From: Kaistella chaponensis
Lineage (GTDB): Bacteria > Bacteroidota > Bacteroidia > Flavobacteriales > Weeksellaceae
Assembly (NCBI RefSeq): GCF_900156725.1
Contig: NZ_FTOI01000008.1
Span: 62,001 to 126,000, forward strand
Direction of reading: 5' to 3'
DNA length: 64,000 nucleotides
The notes under the pieces are model-generated. The model saw only the letters and a list, made by a program, of their open reading frames with translations, was not told the origin of the DNA and ran no database searches. Below are positions 25,393 to 35,811 of the stretch, in pieces. How positions within the stretch are numbered: position 1 is the first letter of the stretch; every line of letters begins with the position of its first letter. The translations under genes and the position numbers were made by a program.

Positions 25393-26298
25393 CTAGAAAT
25401 GAAGAATTTTATAATAATATTTGTTTTTCAGGTGAACTACCATCCGGTTTGGAAAAGAAAATTCCTTCAAAAATAAGGAATATTTATCTTTAATTTCTTG
25501 CCGGTAATCTGCTGCAATTTTTGGGTTTAGATTAAATGCGGTTGTATATTTTTGGAGCCGCAAATAGTGTTCAGAACGAAGTTTAATTTTTGTAAGTTCG
25601 CTGGTTTGCGATTTTTCATTTTCACGAAATCCGATGGATTGTTGATCATGTTGTCTGTACGCGCCTAAATTTTTAGGAATCAACCCAAATTTTTCATCTC
25701 GCAATGCTTTAATAATCAGTTCGTAATCGTGAATAAGGATGGAATCTATTTTTTGTAAAGGCAAATAATCGTGCAAGGTTTTTTTCCGAATAGCCAAACT
25801 CATTCCGGGGAAAATATTTCCATTGATTAAAATGTACTGTAAAAGTTCGTGGTTGGATGGTTTTGTTTCTGAATGGAAGTTTTTCAATTCCCAAAATGTT
25901 TTTTTGCCATCGTAGGTTCCGATCAAGTCTAGATTGTGGGCTGCAACACCAATCAAAGGATTTTCTTTGAAATAGTGAAGGATAAATTTCACTTTATCTT
26001 GATGCCAAACATCATCTTGGTCGCAAAGAAAAATGAGATCTCCGGTACAAAGGGAAAGTGCTTTCTCAAAATTCGCCACATAACCGAGGTTTTTTTCATT
26101 GATGAAAATTCTAAAAAGTTCAGGAAAGCGGGCTTGATAATCCTGTAAAATAGACTGCGTATTGTCTGTAGAACCGTCATCGCAAACTACAATTTCATCA
26201 ACAGGATTTTCTTGGGACAAAATACTGTCTAGTTGCTTTGCGAGATATTTTTCGCCGTTGTAGGTGCAAAGTGCGACGGAGATGGTAGTTTTTGCCAT
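25393..26298 (-). CDS. glycosyltransferase family 2
   Basis: A 301-residue GT-A enzyme: ISVALCTYNGEKYLAKQL, VCDDGSTDNT, NLGYVANFEKA and FLCDQDDVW are typical motifs, resembling rhamnosyl- and fucosyl-type GT2 enzymes. Its start codon overlaps the stop of the next upstream GT2 by one base (TAATG), so they are translationally coupled. Confidence 0.9.
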   Translation of the reverse strand: MAKTTISVALCTYNGEKYLAKQLDSILSQENPVDEIVVCDDGSTDNTQSILQDYQARFPELFRIFINEKNLGYVANFEKALSLCTGDLIFLCDQDDVWHQDKVKFILHYFKENPLIGVAAHNLDLIGTYDGKKTFWELKNFHSETKPSNHELLQYILINGNIFPGMSLAIRKKTLHDYLPLQKIDSILIHDYELIIKALRDEKFGLIPKNLGAYRQHDQQSIGFRENEKSQTSELTKIKLRSEHYLRLQKYTTAFNLNPKIAADYRQEIKDKYSLFLKEFSFPNRMVVHLKNKYYYKILHF

Positions 26299-27146
26299 TA
26301 GGAAAATAATTTCTTAAAGGATATGTAATACTTTAAAATTTTAGTATTTTGCAGTTGATGGATGTATTTTTTTTGTTCGAAATCTGTATTTTTTAATGTA
26401 AGATTCTGTCTGTTGATTCTTGAATATAGTAATTTTTTTGTCTCTTCACCATAAAGATCAAAAAGGTAATTATTTACGTTGAAATTATCTTGATAAACTG
26501 CCAATTTGTTTTTCGAAGCTCCGTCAATATTGTGTCTGTAAAATGCTAATTTTTCGTTGATAAACTTTAGTTTCAATGTATTTTTGTTGAAAATTTCCAA
26601 CCAAAAGATCCAATCTTCATTGGCTTTGAAATCACTTCGAAATCTGGTGTCTGCAAGTAGATCTTTTTTAATCAAAACACAATGAATTGGCAAATTGAAA
26701 TCAATGTCCCACCGGGAAACTAAGTTTTGAAAATTAATTTCTGAGCTCGTAAGGTCACAAAATGGAGGAGCAATTTCATCTCCAAAAATCATGGCAAAAT
26801 TTGTAATAATGATGTTTGAATTTTCTGCAAAATATAAAGATCGCTCTAGTTTATTTGTTGAAATGGTATCATCTGCGTCTAAAAATTGAATCCAATCTCC
26901 ATTTGCATGATCTATTCCAAAATCACGGGTTTTGGTAACGCCTTCATTTTTTCGCTCGAAATAGATAAATCGCGAATCTTTGGAAACCCATTTTTCGCAG
27001 ATTTCTTTCGTTTGATCTGTGCTTCCATCATTAATTAAAAGGCATTCCCAATTCTTGTAAATTTGATTTTCTACAGATTTCAAAGTTTCTTCAAGATAAT
27101 TTTCTTGATTGTAACAGGGAACGATTATAGAAATAAGAGGTTGCAT
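26298..27146 (-). CDS. glycosyltransferase family 2
   Basis: A 282-residue GT-A enzyme with ISIIVPCYNQENYL, LINDGSTDQT, GVTKTRDFGI and QFLDADD. The C-terminus is basic and carries several Tyr and Lys residues, as in many peripheral membrane GT2s. It abuts the upstream GT2 gene without a gap. Donor unknown. Confidence 0.9.
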   Translation of the reverse strand: MQPLISIIVPCYNQENYLEETLKSVENQIYKNWECLLINDGSTDQTKEICEKWVSKDSRFIYFERKNEGVTKTRDFGIDHANGDWIQFLDADDTISTNKLERSLYFAENSNIIITNFAMIFGDEIAPPFCDLTSSEINFQNLVSRWDIDFNLPIHCVLIKKDLLADTRFRSDFKANEDWIFWLEIFNKNTLKLKFINEKLAFYRHNIDGASKNKLAVYQDNFNVNNYLFDLYGEETKKLLYSRINRQNLTLKNTDFEQKKYIHQLQNTKILKYYISFKKLFS

Positions 27147-27977
27147 TTATTTTAAATAAAGTGGATTGAAATTTTTGAAAAAGCCAAAAATTTTGAGAAA
27201 TTTAATCAATCTAGATTTCAAAAGCTGGTTATATTTGTTTTCCAGATCTTTAACAGCAAATTGCTTTTTTTTAAACTCACTAAAAACTGCATAGTCTTGT
27301 ATAAAACTAGGAAATTCTTTTAATAGAATCTCATCTCGTTCTTTTTTTACTAAATCTGTATTTTGTGAACTTATGCCATCTACAAAAAATGCAGAAATTG
27401 TAATTTCTATATGTTTATAGGTTGCCTTTTTTTTACAAATTGCCAAAAGAAACCATTTCCAATCTGAACAAATTTTATATTCTTCATCATACCCTCCGAA
27501 AGTATCAAATGCTGTTTTTTTTATAAATGAACATGGGTGATACAATGTATCTGTAAAAAAGCGATAAAAACTAAGTGTTTCGGGCGTTTTTCCTAACCAA
27601 TTGCGTTCATTTTCTACAAATGACAAATTTCCAGAAATAATATCTTCATTACACAAATAAGTTTCACAAGATTTTAAAACATCATTTTTATAAAGAATAT
27701 CTCCACTATTCAAAAAAAGCAGGTAATCTCCTTTTGCAGCGGAAATTCCTTTGTTCATAGCGTTGTAAATTCCTTTATCAGGTTCACTGATCCAATAGGA
27801 AATTTTTTCTGTATTTTCCTCTATCAATTCTTTACTTCCATCATTGCTTCCACCATCAATAACGATATATTCAAAATCTTGAAAAGTTTGATTGAAAACG
27901 CTTTCAAAAGTGCGTTCTAATCCAACTCTTTCGTTAAAGTTGATGGTAATGACTGAAATTAAAGGTGTTTTATCCAT
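27147..27977 (-). CDS. glycosyltransferase family 2, WcaE-like
   Basis: A 276-residue GT-A enzyme with [35 protein letters not shown] and FLNSGD. The DGGS and [10 protein letters not shown] blocks are those of WcaE-type colanic-acid glycosyltransferases. Its start overlaps the gmd stop by 8 bases, which hints at use of a GDP-sugar (fucose or perosamine) as donor, though overlap alone does not prove it. Confidence 0.88.
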   Translation of the reverse strand: MDKTPLISVITINFNERVGLERTFESVFNQTFQDFEYIVIDGGSNDGSKELIEENTEKISYWISEPDKGIYNAMNKGISAAKGDYLLFLNSGDILYKNDVLKSCETYLCNEDIISGNLSFVENERNWLGKTPETLSFYRFFTDTLYHPCSFIKKTAFDTFGGYDEEYKICSDWKWFLLAICKKKATYKHIEITISAFFVDGISSQNTDLVKKERDEILLKEFPSFIQDYAVFSEFKKKQFAVKDLENKYNQLLKSRLIKFLKIFGFFKNFNPLYLK

Positions 27978-29058
27978 TATTATAGTCTAAAAGCAGATCA
28001 CTTGCAACCATTTCTTTACACAAAGCTGCAATGTCGTACGTTGCAGTCCAACCCAGTTTTTCTTTGGCTTTTGTAGGATCACCTATTAATAGATCTACTT
28101 CTGTTGGTCTGTAATATTCCGGATCTACTTTGACTACGGTTTTTCCGATTTCTAACTGGTATTTTGGATGGTCGCAACTCGCTACTTTTGCAATCTCATT
28201 TTCATCTTTTCCAGAAAATTCCAGGGTGATTCCCACTTCTTGAAATGCCATGATTACAAAATCACGAATGTAAGTGGTTTTTCCGGTCGCCAAAACATAA
28301 TCTTCGGGTTGATCTTGCTGCAACATTCTCCACATTCCTTCTACATAATCTTTTGCATGTCCCCAATCGCGCTGCGAATCTAGATTTCCTAAGTATAAAC
28401 AGTCTTGTTTTCCTTTGGCAATATTAGCTACAGCCATCGTAATTTTTCGGGTGACAAAAGTTTCTCCTCTTCTTGGTGATTCATGGTTGAATAAAATACC
28501 GTTGCACGCAAACATTCCATACGCTTCACGGTAGTTTACCGTAATCCAATACGCATAAATTTTGGCAACTCCGTAAGGTGATCTCGGATAAAATGCTGAA
28601 TTTTCATCATAAAATCCTTTGGCATTTTTATTCGATTCTAAACCACCATATAATTCTGAAGTTGATGCCTGATAAATTCTGGTTTTATCAACTAATCCCA
28701 AAATTCTGATCGCCTCTAATAATCTTAAAGTTCCCACTGCATCTACATTGGCAACATATTCCGGGGTATCGAAACTTACTTTTACATGAGACATTGCGCC
28801 CAAATTGTAGATTTCATCGGGCTGTACTTCCTGGATAATTCTGATGATGTTCGTGGAATCGGTAAGATCGCCATAATGTAGTTTAAACATCACGCCTTTT
28901 TGATGCAGATCTTCATACAAATGATCGACTCTTTGGGTATTGAAAGAAGAAGCTCTTCTTTTGATGCCATGAACTTCATATCCTTTTTCGAGTAATAATT
29001 CTGCCAAATAAGAACCGTCTTGTCCTGTAATTCCTGTGATTAATGCTACTTTCGCCAT
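27970..29058 (-). CDS. gmd: GDP-mannose 4,6-dehydratase
   Basis: A 362-residue SDR-type nucleotide-sugar dehydratase. The cofactor motif [14 protein letters not shown], the KRRASSFNT block, the TSELYGG catalytic region and [12 protein letters not shown] are diagnostic of Gmd. It makes GDP-4-keto-6-deoxymannose, the branch point for GDP-fucose (fcl, next upstream) and GDP-perosamine (32534-33625). Full length, with nothing missing. Confidence 0.96.
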   Translation of the reverse strand: MAKVALITGITGQDGSYLAELLLEKGYEVHGIKRRASSFNTQRVDHLYEDLHQKGVMFKLHYGDLTDSTNIIRIIQEVQPDEIYNLGAMSHVKVSFDTPEYVANVDAVGTLRLLEAIRILGLVDKTRIYQASTSELYGGLESNKNAKGFYDENSAFYPRSPYGVAKIYAYWITVNYREAYGMFACNGILFNHESPRRGETFVTRKITMAVANIAKGKQDCLYLGNLDSQRDWGHAKDYVEGMWRMLQQDQPEDYVLATGKTTYIRDFVIMAFQEVGITLEFSGKDENEIAKVASCDHPKYQLEIGKTVVKVDPEYYRPTEVDLLIGDPTKAKEKLGWTATYDIAALCKEMVASDLLLDYNNG

Positions 29059-29082
29059 CTGATGATATTGTGTTTTATTTCT

Positions 29083-29997
29083 TTAAAATTTTTCGTGATA
29101 TACTTTTGTAATTCCTTCTTCTAAGGCTATTTTGTGCTTCCAACCAAGCTCGTGCAATTTACTTACATCCATTAATTTTCTTGGTGTTCCGTCTGGTTTG
29201 GTGTGATCCCAAATAATTTCTCCTTCAAATTTTGTAATTTTTTGAATCATTTCTGCGAGTTCTTTGATAGAAAGATCTTCCCCGGTTCCGATGTTTACCA
29301 AACCTGGTTCATTGTAATTTTCCATTAAAAAAACACAGGCTTCTGCCATATCGTCTGCATGCAGAAATTCTCTTTTCGGACTTCCTGTTCCCCAAAGTTC
29401 TACAGAAGTTCCGTTGAGTTTAGCTTCATGAAATTTTCTGATCATTGCGGGCAAAACGTGGGAATTTTGTAAATCGTAATTGTCATTGGGTCCATACAAA
29501 TTGGTCGGCATCACGGAAATAAAATTACAGCCGTACTGACTTCTGTAAGCATCACACATTTTAATTCCTGCAATTTTTGCGATGGCGTAAGGTTCATTGG
29601 TGGGTTCCAAAATTCCGGTCAAAAGATATTCTTCTTTTAACGGTTGTGGTGCGAGTTTCGGGTAAATGCAGCTGGAACCGAGAAACAATAATTTTTCAAC
29701 CTTATTTTTATAGGCTTCGTGAATCACGTTATTCTGGATCATCAGATTTTCATATAAAAAATCGGCTCTGTAGGTATTATTTGCTACGATTCCGCCCACT
29801 TTTGCAGCAGCAAGGAAAACGAATTCCGGTTTTTCTTCTTCGAAAAAATCTGCAACAGCTTTAGCGTCTCGTAGATCTAATTCTTTAGAGGATTTCAGCA
29901 CAAAATTGCTGAAACCTTTATCTTGTAGATTTCTCAAAATCGCACTTCCGACCATTCCGTTGTGACCTGCGATGAATATTTTTGAGGTTGAGTTCAT
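29083..29997 (-). CDS. fcl: GDP-L-fucose synthase
   Basis: A 304-residue epimerase/reductase with the cofactor motif [26 protein letters not shown] (Tyr and Lys of the active site) and the [10 protein letters not shown] block typical of Fcl/WcaG. It converts GDP-4-keto-6-deoxymannose to GDP-L-fucose. It lies 24 bases before gmd, and its start overlaps the stop of the GT2 upstream by one base. Confidence 0.96.
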   Translation of the reverse strand: MNSTSKIFIAGHNGMVGSAILRNLQDKGFSNFVLKSSKELDLRDAKAVADFFEEEKPEFVFLAAAKVGGIVANNTYRADFLYENLMIQNNVIHEAYKNKVEKLLFLGSSCIYPKLAPQPLKEEYLLTGILEPTNEPYAIAKIAGIKMCDAYRSQYGCNFISVMPTNLYGPNDNYDLQNSHVLPAMIRKFHEAKLNGTSVELWGTGSPKREFLHADDMAEACVFLMENYNEPGLVNIGTGEDLSIKELAEMIQKITKFEGEIIWDHTKPDGTPRKLMDVSKLHELGWKHKIALEEGITKVYHEKF

Positions 29998-30887
29998 TAT
30001 TGAATTTTAAATTTTTGCTCCAATCTATCAAAAGAAATTCTTGGAGGAACTGGAAAATATTTACTTTTTAAATGCTCTATTTTTTTTGAATATTTTCTCT
30101 TGTTGAGGTAGTAAGATATTCTGTTTGAAGAAGTATTTATTTTTTCTGTGAAATTTTTGATATCAGATAAGGCTTCTCTTTCATTATTCGGAATATTATT
30201 GATTTCTAAAGAAATTTTATTTTTAGCTTCAATGATGTATTCGTCAATAAAATTGAGTGACAATTGATTTGCAGATCTTTGTCTAAATCCACCTAACAAA
30301 GCAGTTGTAGTATATAATTGCTCATGTCTAAAAAAGCGCAACCATAAATCTAGATCTCCTGCATATTTCATTTCTAAATCAATTTTGCTGTTTTCTTTTT
30401 CCCATAATTTTCTAGTCCAAAATGTAGATTCCTGTTGTATCCATTCAAATTTCCCCAGATAATAATCCAGTTTAGACCATCTTTTATAAGGCACTACATC
30501 AACTGTTCTCCCTTTTTCATCAAAAGTGGTGGGAATTCCTTGCAGCCATTGAACTTGTTCAAAATTATTAAAAATTTCTGCAACGGTGAATAAGGCATTT
30601 TTGTGGTACATATCATCAGAATTTAGCCACGCCATTATTTCTCCAGTAGATTTATCAAAACCCTTTTGTATTGCATCGTATAAACCTTTATCAGGTTCAC
30701 TTACCCAAAATGCTAATTGCGACTCATATTTTTTAATTATTTCTACAGAATTGTCTGTGCTTCCGCCATCGATAATTATATATTCTAAGTTGGGATAATT
30801 TTGAGAAAGAATAGATACTATTGTTTCTTCTAAAAATTCTCCACCATTGTAGTTGGGAGTAATGATGGAAATTTTGGGTAGATTCAT
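29997..30887 (-). CDS. glycosyltransferase family 2, WcaE-like
   Basis: A 296-residue GT-A enzyme with [40 protein letters not shown] and WLNSDDMYH. It is the same subgroup as 27147-27977 but not a close copy. TAATG coupling with fcl suggests coordinated expression with GDP-fucose supply. Its base composition is more A+T-rich in the C-terminal half. Confidence 0.88.
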   Translation of the reverse strand: MNLPKISIITPNYNGGEFLEETIVSILSQNYPNLEYIIIDGGSTDNSVEIIKKYESQLAFWVSEPDKGLYDAIQKGFDKSTGEIMAWLNSDDMYHKNALFTVAEIFNNFEQVQWLQGIPTTFDEKGRTVDVVPYKRWSKLDYYLGKFEWIQQESTFWTRKLWEKENSKIDLEMKYAGDLDLWLRFFRHEQLYTTTALLGGFRQRSANQLSLNFIDEYIIEAKNKISLEINNIPNNEREALSDIKNFTEKINTSSNRISYYLNKRKYSKKIEHLKSKYFPVPPRISFDRLEQKFKIQ

Positions 30888-30908
30888 TTTAAAAGATTAA
30901 AAATATTT

Positions 30909-32102
30909 TTAATTAAGATTAGAATACAAATCAATTAATATTTCTTTTGCTCCTGTCTCAATTAATCGCTGTGATTGAAGTGAACTATTATGCAATGATT
31001 TTTTTCTAAAGTCTAAATCTTTCCACAATTGTTCTATTTTATTTGCTATATCTTCAATTGATTTTGGATTAAAAGTAAAATCTTCATCTCCAATTGTTTC
31101 TGGCAAGGAGGTAACATTGGAACAAATTACAGGAACACCAATTAAAATACTTTCCATTAGAGGGAAACTTCCTGCTTCATAAATTGTTGGAATAACTACT
31201 CCTAAAGTTGATTTGTATAAACTGTATAAAGTTTCCTCATCAACAATACCTAAAGTTTGAATTTGTGAACTTAAATCAAAATCATTTATTAGTTTAGATA
31301 TTTTATTTTCAGAATCAATCGTATAATCACCTGTGAAAATAAAATTTACTGAAAGATTTTTTTTCTGTTTCAGATAGTGTATTGCTTTAACTAAATTCTC
31401 ATGATTTTTATGTTTCCAAAAATTCGCAGGATATAGCAAAAATTCATCAAATTTAATATTGAGATTTTTTATTTTATGACCTTCATATTTTTTGTACCAA
31501 AGGTTATCCATTTTGAGGAGTAATGTTATAATATCAGAAGGATTTTTTTTAAAAAACTTTTCTATATCTTTTTTTACATGATCATAACTAACTAAAACTT
31601 TATCTGCTTTTTTTATAAAATTTAAATAATTTACTGCTCTATAAGCACGTTCTTCTGCTGAAAAAAAATCAGGAAAATATAATTCTTGAACATCATGCAT
31701 TGTTGTTAAAAGTTTAACATTTTTGACCTTCGGAAGATATTGGTAAGGACAGTGCAGAATATCTATGGAGTTTATTCTAATAATTCTATCTAACGTAGAT
31801 TCTTTATTATAAGGTACTTTAGTTATTAAATTTTTAGTACGATTATAAACATAATTTATCTTATCCCTAAGTCTTTCTTTTTTTGTTAAAGGATAATCTG
31901 AAAATTTGATTTGCTTTAAATCTGGATTAATAATGATGAGATTCATAATGACCTCATCGTTACCATCATGCAGTATAAAGAAATTAAAAATACCAGTTAT
32001 CTCTGAAAATAATTTTAAGAGACCAGCTGAGTATTGCCTAATACCACCAAAATCTTGCGATAAGGTTGGAATGTAAAATAAAATATTTTTCTTTCTAGTC
32101 AT
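30909..32102 (-). CDS. glycosyltransferase family 4
   Basis: A 397-residue GT-B enzyme: TLSQDFGGIRQYSAGL near the start, LLYPANFWKHKNHENL at the entry to the C-terminal domain, and IPTIYEAGSFPLMESI carrying the donor-binding glutamates. This pattern is close to mannosyltransferase-type GT4 enzymes, possibly using a GDP-sugar. It overlaps the GNAT gene by 8 bases. The gene is noticeably richer in A+T than the genes nearer 20 kb. Confidence 0.88.
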   Translation of the reverse strand: MTRKKNILFYIPTLSQDFGGIRQYSAGLLKLFSEITGIFNFFILHDGNDEVIMNLIIINPDLKQIKFSDYPLTKKERLRDKINYVYNRTKNLITKVPYNKESTLDRIIRINSIDILHCPYQYLPKVKNVKLLTTMHDVQELYFPDFFSAEERAYRAVNYLNFIKKADKVLVSYDHVKKDIEKFFKKNPSDIITLLLKMDNLWYKKYEGHKIKNLNIKFDEFLLYPANFWKHKNHENLVKAIHYLKQKKNLSVNFIFTGDYTIDSENKISKLINDFDLSSQIQTLGIVDEETLYSLYKSTLGVVIPTIYEAGSFPLMESILIGVPVICSNVTSLPETIGDEDFTFNPKSIEDIANKIEQLWKDLDFRKKSLHNSSLQSQRLIETGAKEILIDLYSNLN

Positions 32103-32532
32103 TTATTAACTTCAAAATATATGTGTGAAAATGTAATTTTTCTGCAGAAACTTTTTTCAGGAAATGAAATTTCTCATAAAGTTTCTGAGCCGTTATATTT
32201 TCTTTATCTACAGTTAAATGGATTTTCTCAATGTTGTTTTCTTTTGCATCAGAAATTAACTCAGTCATAAGTATATTACCAATACCTTGACCCTGAAAGT
32301 CTGGATTAACGCTTATTCCCAACCAGATGTTTCCGTTTTCCTGATCGAGATGTCCATATCCTACTGGAATATCATCATTCATTACTAAAAGAGTAACTAA
32401 GTGATTTTGTATTGCAGACATTTCCCTTTTATCAAAATATCTAAAATTAAGTTTTGCTTCTCCTAAATTTGAGATAAAATGATGTAAAAGTTTTAAATCG
32501 GAAGAGATATTTTTTATGCGAAGTACTTCCAT
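32095..32532 (-). CDS. GNAT family N-acyltransferase
   Basis: A 145-residue single GNAT domain. The acyl-CoA-binding motif A reads SVNPDFQGQGIGNILM (Q-X-X-G-X-G type), and ITAQKLYEKFHF is motif B. It lies one base after the GDP-perosamine synthase gene, so a role in N-acylating the 4-amino group of GDP-perosamine is the natural guess. Known perosamine N-acetyltransferases are mostly of the hexapeptide type, so this is inference, and the acyl donor could be acetyl-CoA or an acyl-ACP from the neighbouring cluster. Confidence 0.82.
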   Translation of the reverse strand: MEVLRIKNISSDLKLLHHFISNLGEAKLNFRYFDKREMSAIQNHLVTLLVMNDDIPVGYGHLDQENGNIWLGISVNPDFQGQGIGNILMTELISDAKENNIEKIHLTVDKENITAQKLYEKFHFLKKVSAEKLHFHTYILKLIND

Positions 32533-32533
32533 T

Positions 32534-33625
32534 TTATTTATAGAAATCTTTAACAGCCGTACATATTTCTATTACTTGTTCATTGGTTAAACCCGGAAAA
32601 CTTGGGAGGTTAATTCCTCTCCAACCCAACTTCTCAGCAATTGCATGTCTCTGAAATTTTCGAGAATACATAGGCATTGTATGAACAGGATAAAACAAAG
32701 GTCTTGTTTCGATGCCTTTATTAGATAAATAACTTCTAAGGTCATCTCGGCTTTTATCATCAGGAACCAAAATGGAGCACATCCAATAGGTATGCTTCAC
32801 ATTCTCAGCTTCATGATGGAATTCAATATTTGTATTTAGAAATTGTTCTCTGTATAAATTTGCAATTTCTCTTTTTCTTTCAATAAAATGTTCAATTTGT
32901 TCCATTTGTGCATAACCAATCGCAGCACAAATATTGGTCATTCGATAATTATATCCAATTACATCATGCCAATATTGTCTATGTTGAGCAAGACCTTGTC
33001 CTTTAAAATGCACCGCTCTGTCATATAAAGTTTCATCGTTTGTAACTACCATTCCGCCTTCACCGGTTGTTATTGTCTTATTTCCAAAAAAGCTGAAAGT
33101 TGATATGTCGCCAAAAGTGCCAACATGTTGATTTTCAAACATGCTGCCAATAGCTTCTGCACAATCTTCAATTAGAAAAATATTTTTTTCAACACACAAT
33201 TCTTTTAATGATTTCATGTCGCAAGGATGTCCATATAAATGAACTGCCATAATAGCTTTTGTCTTTGCAGTAATTTTTCTTTTAACATCCTCAATATCCA
33301 TTTGCCATGAAGGTTCTACAGAATCTACAAATACTGGTACTGCTCCTGTGTAAGCGATCGCATTTACAGATGCTATATAGGTAAGTGTGGGTACAATAAC
33401 TTCATCTTCTGGACCAACACCTAGAGCAATTAATGCTAAATGTATAGCGACAGTCCCATTTGAAACAGCGGTCGCATATTTTACACCGATAAAATTTTTG
33501 AAACGATCTTCAAAAAGCTGAAGATATTTACCTTTAGAAGAAATCCACGTACTGTCTAAACAATCGTTGACATATTTTTTTTCGTTCCCTGATAATGATG
33601 GTTCGTAAATTGGAATTTTAATCAT
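32534..33625 (-). CDS. DegT/DnrJ/EryC1 aminotransferase, GDP-perosamine synthase-like
   Basis: A 363-residue PLP-dependent sugar aminotransferase. Lys183 in FFGNKTITTGEGG is the Schiff-base lysine and Asp154 in LIEDCAEA contacts the pyridine nitrogen. The run of conserved blocks (YEPSLSGNEKKYV, STWISSKG, HLYGHPCDM, YWHDVIGYNYRMTN) matches what I recall of PerA/RfbE GDP-perosamine synthases. With Gmd in the same operon, the substrate GDP-4-keto-6-deoxymannose is available. It overlaps the upstream GT4 gene by 8 bases. Confidence 0.85.
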   Translation of the reverse strand: MIKIPIYEPSLSGNEKKYVNDCLDSTWISSKGKYLQLFEDRFKNFIGVKYATAVSNGTVAIHLALIALGVGPEDEVIVPTLTYIASVNAIAYTGAVPVFVDSVEPSWQMDIEDVKRKITAKTKAIMAVHLYGHPCDMKSLKELCVEKNIFLIEDCAEAIGSMFENQHVGTFGDISTFSFFGNKTITTGEGGMVVTNDETLYDRAVHFKGQGLAQHRQYWHDVIGYNYRMTNICAAIGYAQMEQIEHFIERKREIANLYREQFLNTNIEFHHEAENVKHTYWMCSILVPDDKSRDDLRSYLSNKGIETRPLFYPVHTMPMYSRKFQRHAIAEKLGWRGINLPSFPGLTNEQVIEICTAVKDFYK

Positions 33626-34859
33626 GTTGTTTTACTGTTTTTTCAAAAATTGACAAATATTTTATTGCAGCATTTTCCCATTTAAGATTTTTAGCTGCTT
33701 TTTTTGAATCATTTATATTTTTTATTCTTAATTCTGAATTATTCAAACAATTTTCTATAGCATTTACTAAACTTTCATGTTTTTTTGGATCAAATGTAAA
33801 TGCTTTAAAACCTTGTAAATGTAAATGCTCTTCATGTGCTTCAATATTAGATTGAATAACAGGTACTCCTAATGACCAAGCGTCTAAACCTACACCATTT
33901 CCAGCTTCGTAATAAGATGCATTTAATACTGCAAATGAATTTTTTAGTATATTATCCATTTCAGAATCACTAATGTATCCTAAGCCAATACTATCAATGT
34001 TTTCAAAATTAACTATATTTTCAGAATAGGAAGTATTTACTCCTAAATATTCACATTTACCGGTTAGTAATTCTGTGTTTTTTCCTGTGAAAATAAATCT
34101 AACACGTATTTTATCTTTATTAATAATCGATGCAGAAGTAATTATTATATTAATATTTTTATGTGAACATAAATGTACAGGACAAACGATATATGGTAAA
34201 TCTGCATATTTTTTGTAAAAATCTTGATCTTGCCTGTTGTTTTTTCCATCAAATATATTCAATGAAGGTAAATGAACAACATCAACAGATTCAGGTTTTA
34301 CATTTTTATAAAATTTTAAAAGTTCAGATTTCATGAAATTTGTTGAAACAACTGCAGATGAATCATTTAACCATCCTGAAATATTTTCATTCATTTTTTT
34401 TAATGAAACAACATCATAAATTGGAACTCCCCAAAAATATTTAAAATTAAAATCATGAAAGGTGGCAATTTTTGGACAATGTGTTTTTATATTTTGAATT
34501 CCATAGGGCCATGGAAAATAGCATAAATCAAAATTCTCACTAATATTAATAATTTCATCTGATAAGCTAATTTTTATTAATGGTTTAGTTTTTACAATTC
34601 TATTTTTAATTTTTCGTATAATTCTTCCACTTAGATTTTTAGGATAAATAATAGATTGTGTTTTTAAAGATTCTAATTGAATAACATTAATTGCTTGGGA
34701 TTCAAATATTTCTAAAATCTTGAGTGAATTTGCTTTTTCTTTATCACAATAAAAAGTAATTTCATGTTTATTCAATTTTTTAATGTGTATTAATAAATTT
34801 GTAATAAATCGTGTTCCACCACCAAAATTTAACTGATGATCAAAAATTGCTATTTTCAT
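33618..34859 (-). CDS. glycosyltransferase family 4
   Basis: A 413-residue GT-B enzyme. FDHQLNFGGGTRFITNLL opens the N-terminal domain. CPVHLCSHKN and FIFTGK mark the C-terminal domain, and ASYYEAGNGVGLDAWSLGVP is a diverged donor-binding block. It is very A+T-rich and rich in Asn, Ile and Lys, like its two downstream neighbours. Donor unknown; GDP-perosamine is plausible from its overlap with the perosamine synthase gene. Confidence 0.85.
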   Translation of the reverse strand: MKIAIFDHQLNFGGGTRFITNLLIHIKKLNKHEITFYCDKEKANSLKILEIFESQAINVIQLESLKTQSIIYPKNLSGRIIRKIKNRIVKTKPLIKISLSDEIINISENFDLCYFPWPYGIQNIKTHCPKIATFHDFNFKYFWGVPIYDVVSLKKMNENISGWLNDSSAVVSTNFMKSELLKFYKNVKPESVDVVHLPSLNIFDGKNNRQDQDFYKKYADLPYIVCPVHLCSHKNINIIITSASIINKDKIRVRFIFTGKNTELLTGKCEYLGVNTSYSENIVNFENIDSIGLGYISDSEMDNILKNSFAVLNASYYEAGNGVGLDAWSLGVPVIQSNIEAHEEHLHLQGFKAFTFDPKKHESLVNAIENCLNNSELRIKNINDSKKAAKNLKWENAAIKYLSIFEKTVKQHD

Positions 34860-34860
34860 A

Positions 34861-35808
34861 TTAATTTTTCACTATTTTAAACAAATAAATTGCAACACCA
34901 ATCCCCTTCATTTCATCAATTGATTTAACTTCTTCAAAATTTTCTTTAAACATACTAGCTTCATTCCAGTACTTATAATTAGGATCGTTTATTTTTTGAA
35001 ATCTATTTTCAAAGAAAAAATCTCTCTTTTTTTCGGAAATATATTTTGCTTGTATTGGTTCTCCAAATACAGAATAAAACAATTCTTTCATTAACTCTTC
35101 ATCATGAAATCTTTGTCCGAAATAAAAACCGTTTTCATTTATATTATCTAACCCGTATTCATTGAAATCTATATATTCTTCAAAAGATTCTTTTGCAACA
35201 GGAATAGAAACCAAAAAGTAACCATTGTTTTTAGTGACTTTTTTAATGCTTTCTAAAATGCTTGGTATGTAATCAATAGGTATGTGTTCTAATACAGAAA
35301 TGCTTGAAGTAAGATCAAAAACTGATTCTGAAAATAATGTATCTTGCATTAATTCATTTTTAAATTCAATTTTATTTTCTATGGACAGTAAATTATAAGT
35401 TTCTTTTGTTAACTCGATGTCTTTAATATCTGGATTTACCATCACAGTTTTTTCAATATTTTTTTTTTCTGCTAAATAAAATGGAAAAAAACGAGGTGAG
35501 CTTATATCTAAATAATTCTTTATGTTTATGTTGTTAAGAAATTTATAACCATAATGCATTTCAAAATATCGAAAACTGTCAAGTGGCATTTTTAATGTTA
35601 ACTTGTTTTTTTGTACGGTAGTTTTCTTTTTGAAAATAGCAGTTATATATTTTTCAATAACAAAAAGATGAAAATTAGTTCCTAAACCGCCATTTAATTT
35701 AGTAATGCCAACTGATAATAAAGATTTAATAAAATCAATATAGAAATTATTTTTAATTGGTATATAAGTGTTCTCTTTATCAAAAATATTTGAGTATTTT
35801 TTTTTCAT
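34861..35808 (-). CDS. class I SAM-dependent methyltransferase, possible O-antigen chain-end modifier
   Basis: A 315-residue protein with a Rossmann methyltransferase core from about residue 95: YLDISSPRFFPFYLAEK is a variant of motif I, then VMVNPD, DLTSSISVLEHIP (motif IV with the usual VLEHI) and KNNGYFLVSIPV. The N-terminal 90 residues are of unknown type. It lies 3 bases downstream of wzt. In ABC-exported O-antigens a methyl cap often ends the chain and is recognised by the Wzt C-terminal domain, so a capping role is proposed. Strongly A+T-rich. Confidence 0.8.
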   Translation of the reverse strand: MKKKYSNIFDKENTYIPIKNNFYIDFIKSLLSVGITKLNGGLGTNFHLFVIEKYITAIFKKKTTVQKNKLTLKMPLDSFRYFEMHYGYKFLNNINIKNYLDISSPRFFPFYLAEKKNIEKTVMVNPDIKDIELTKETYNLLSIENKIEFKNELMQDTLFSESVFDLTSSISVLEHIPIDYIPSILESIKKVTKNNGYFLVSIPVAKESFEEYIDFNEYGLDNINENGFYFGQRFHDEELMKELFYSVFGEPIQAKYISEKKRDFFFENRFQKINDPNYKYWNEASMFKENFEEVKSIDEMKGIGVAIYLFKIVKN

Positions 35809-35811
35809 TAT

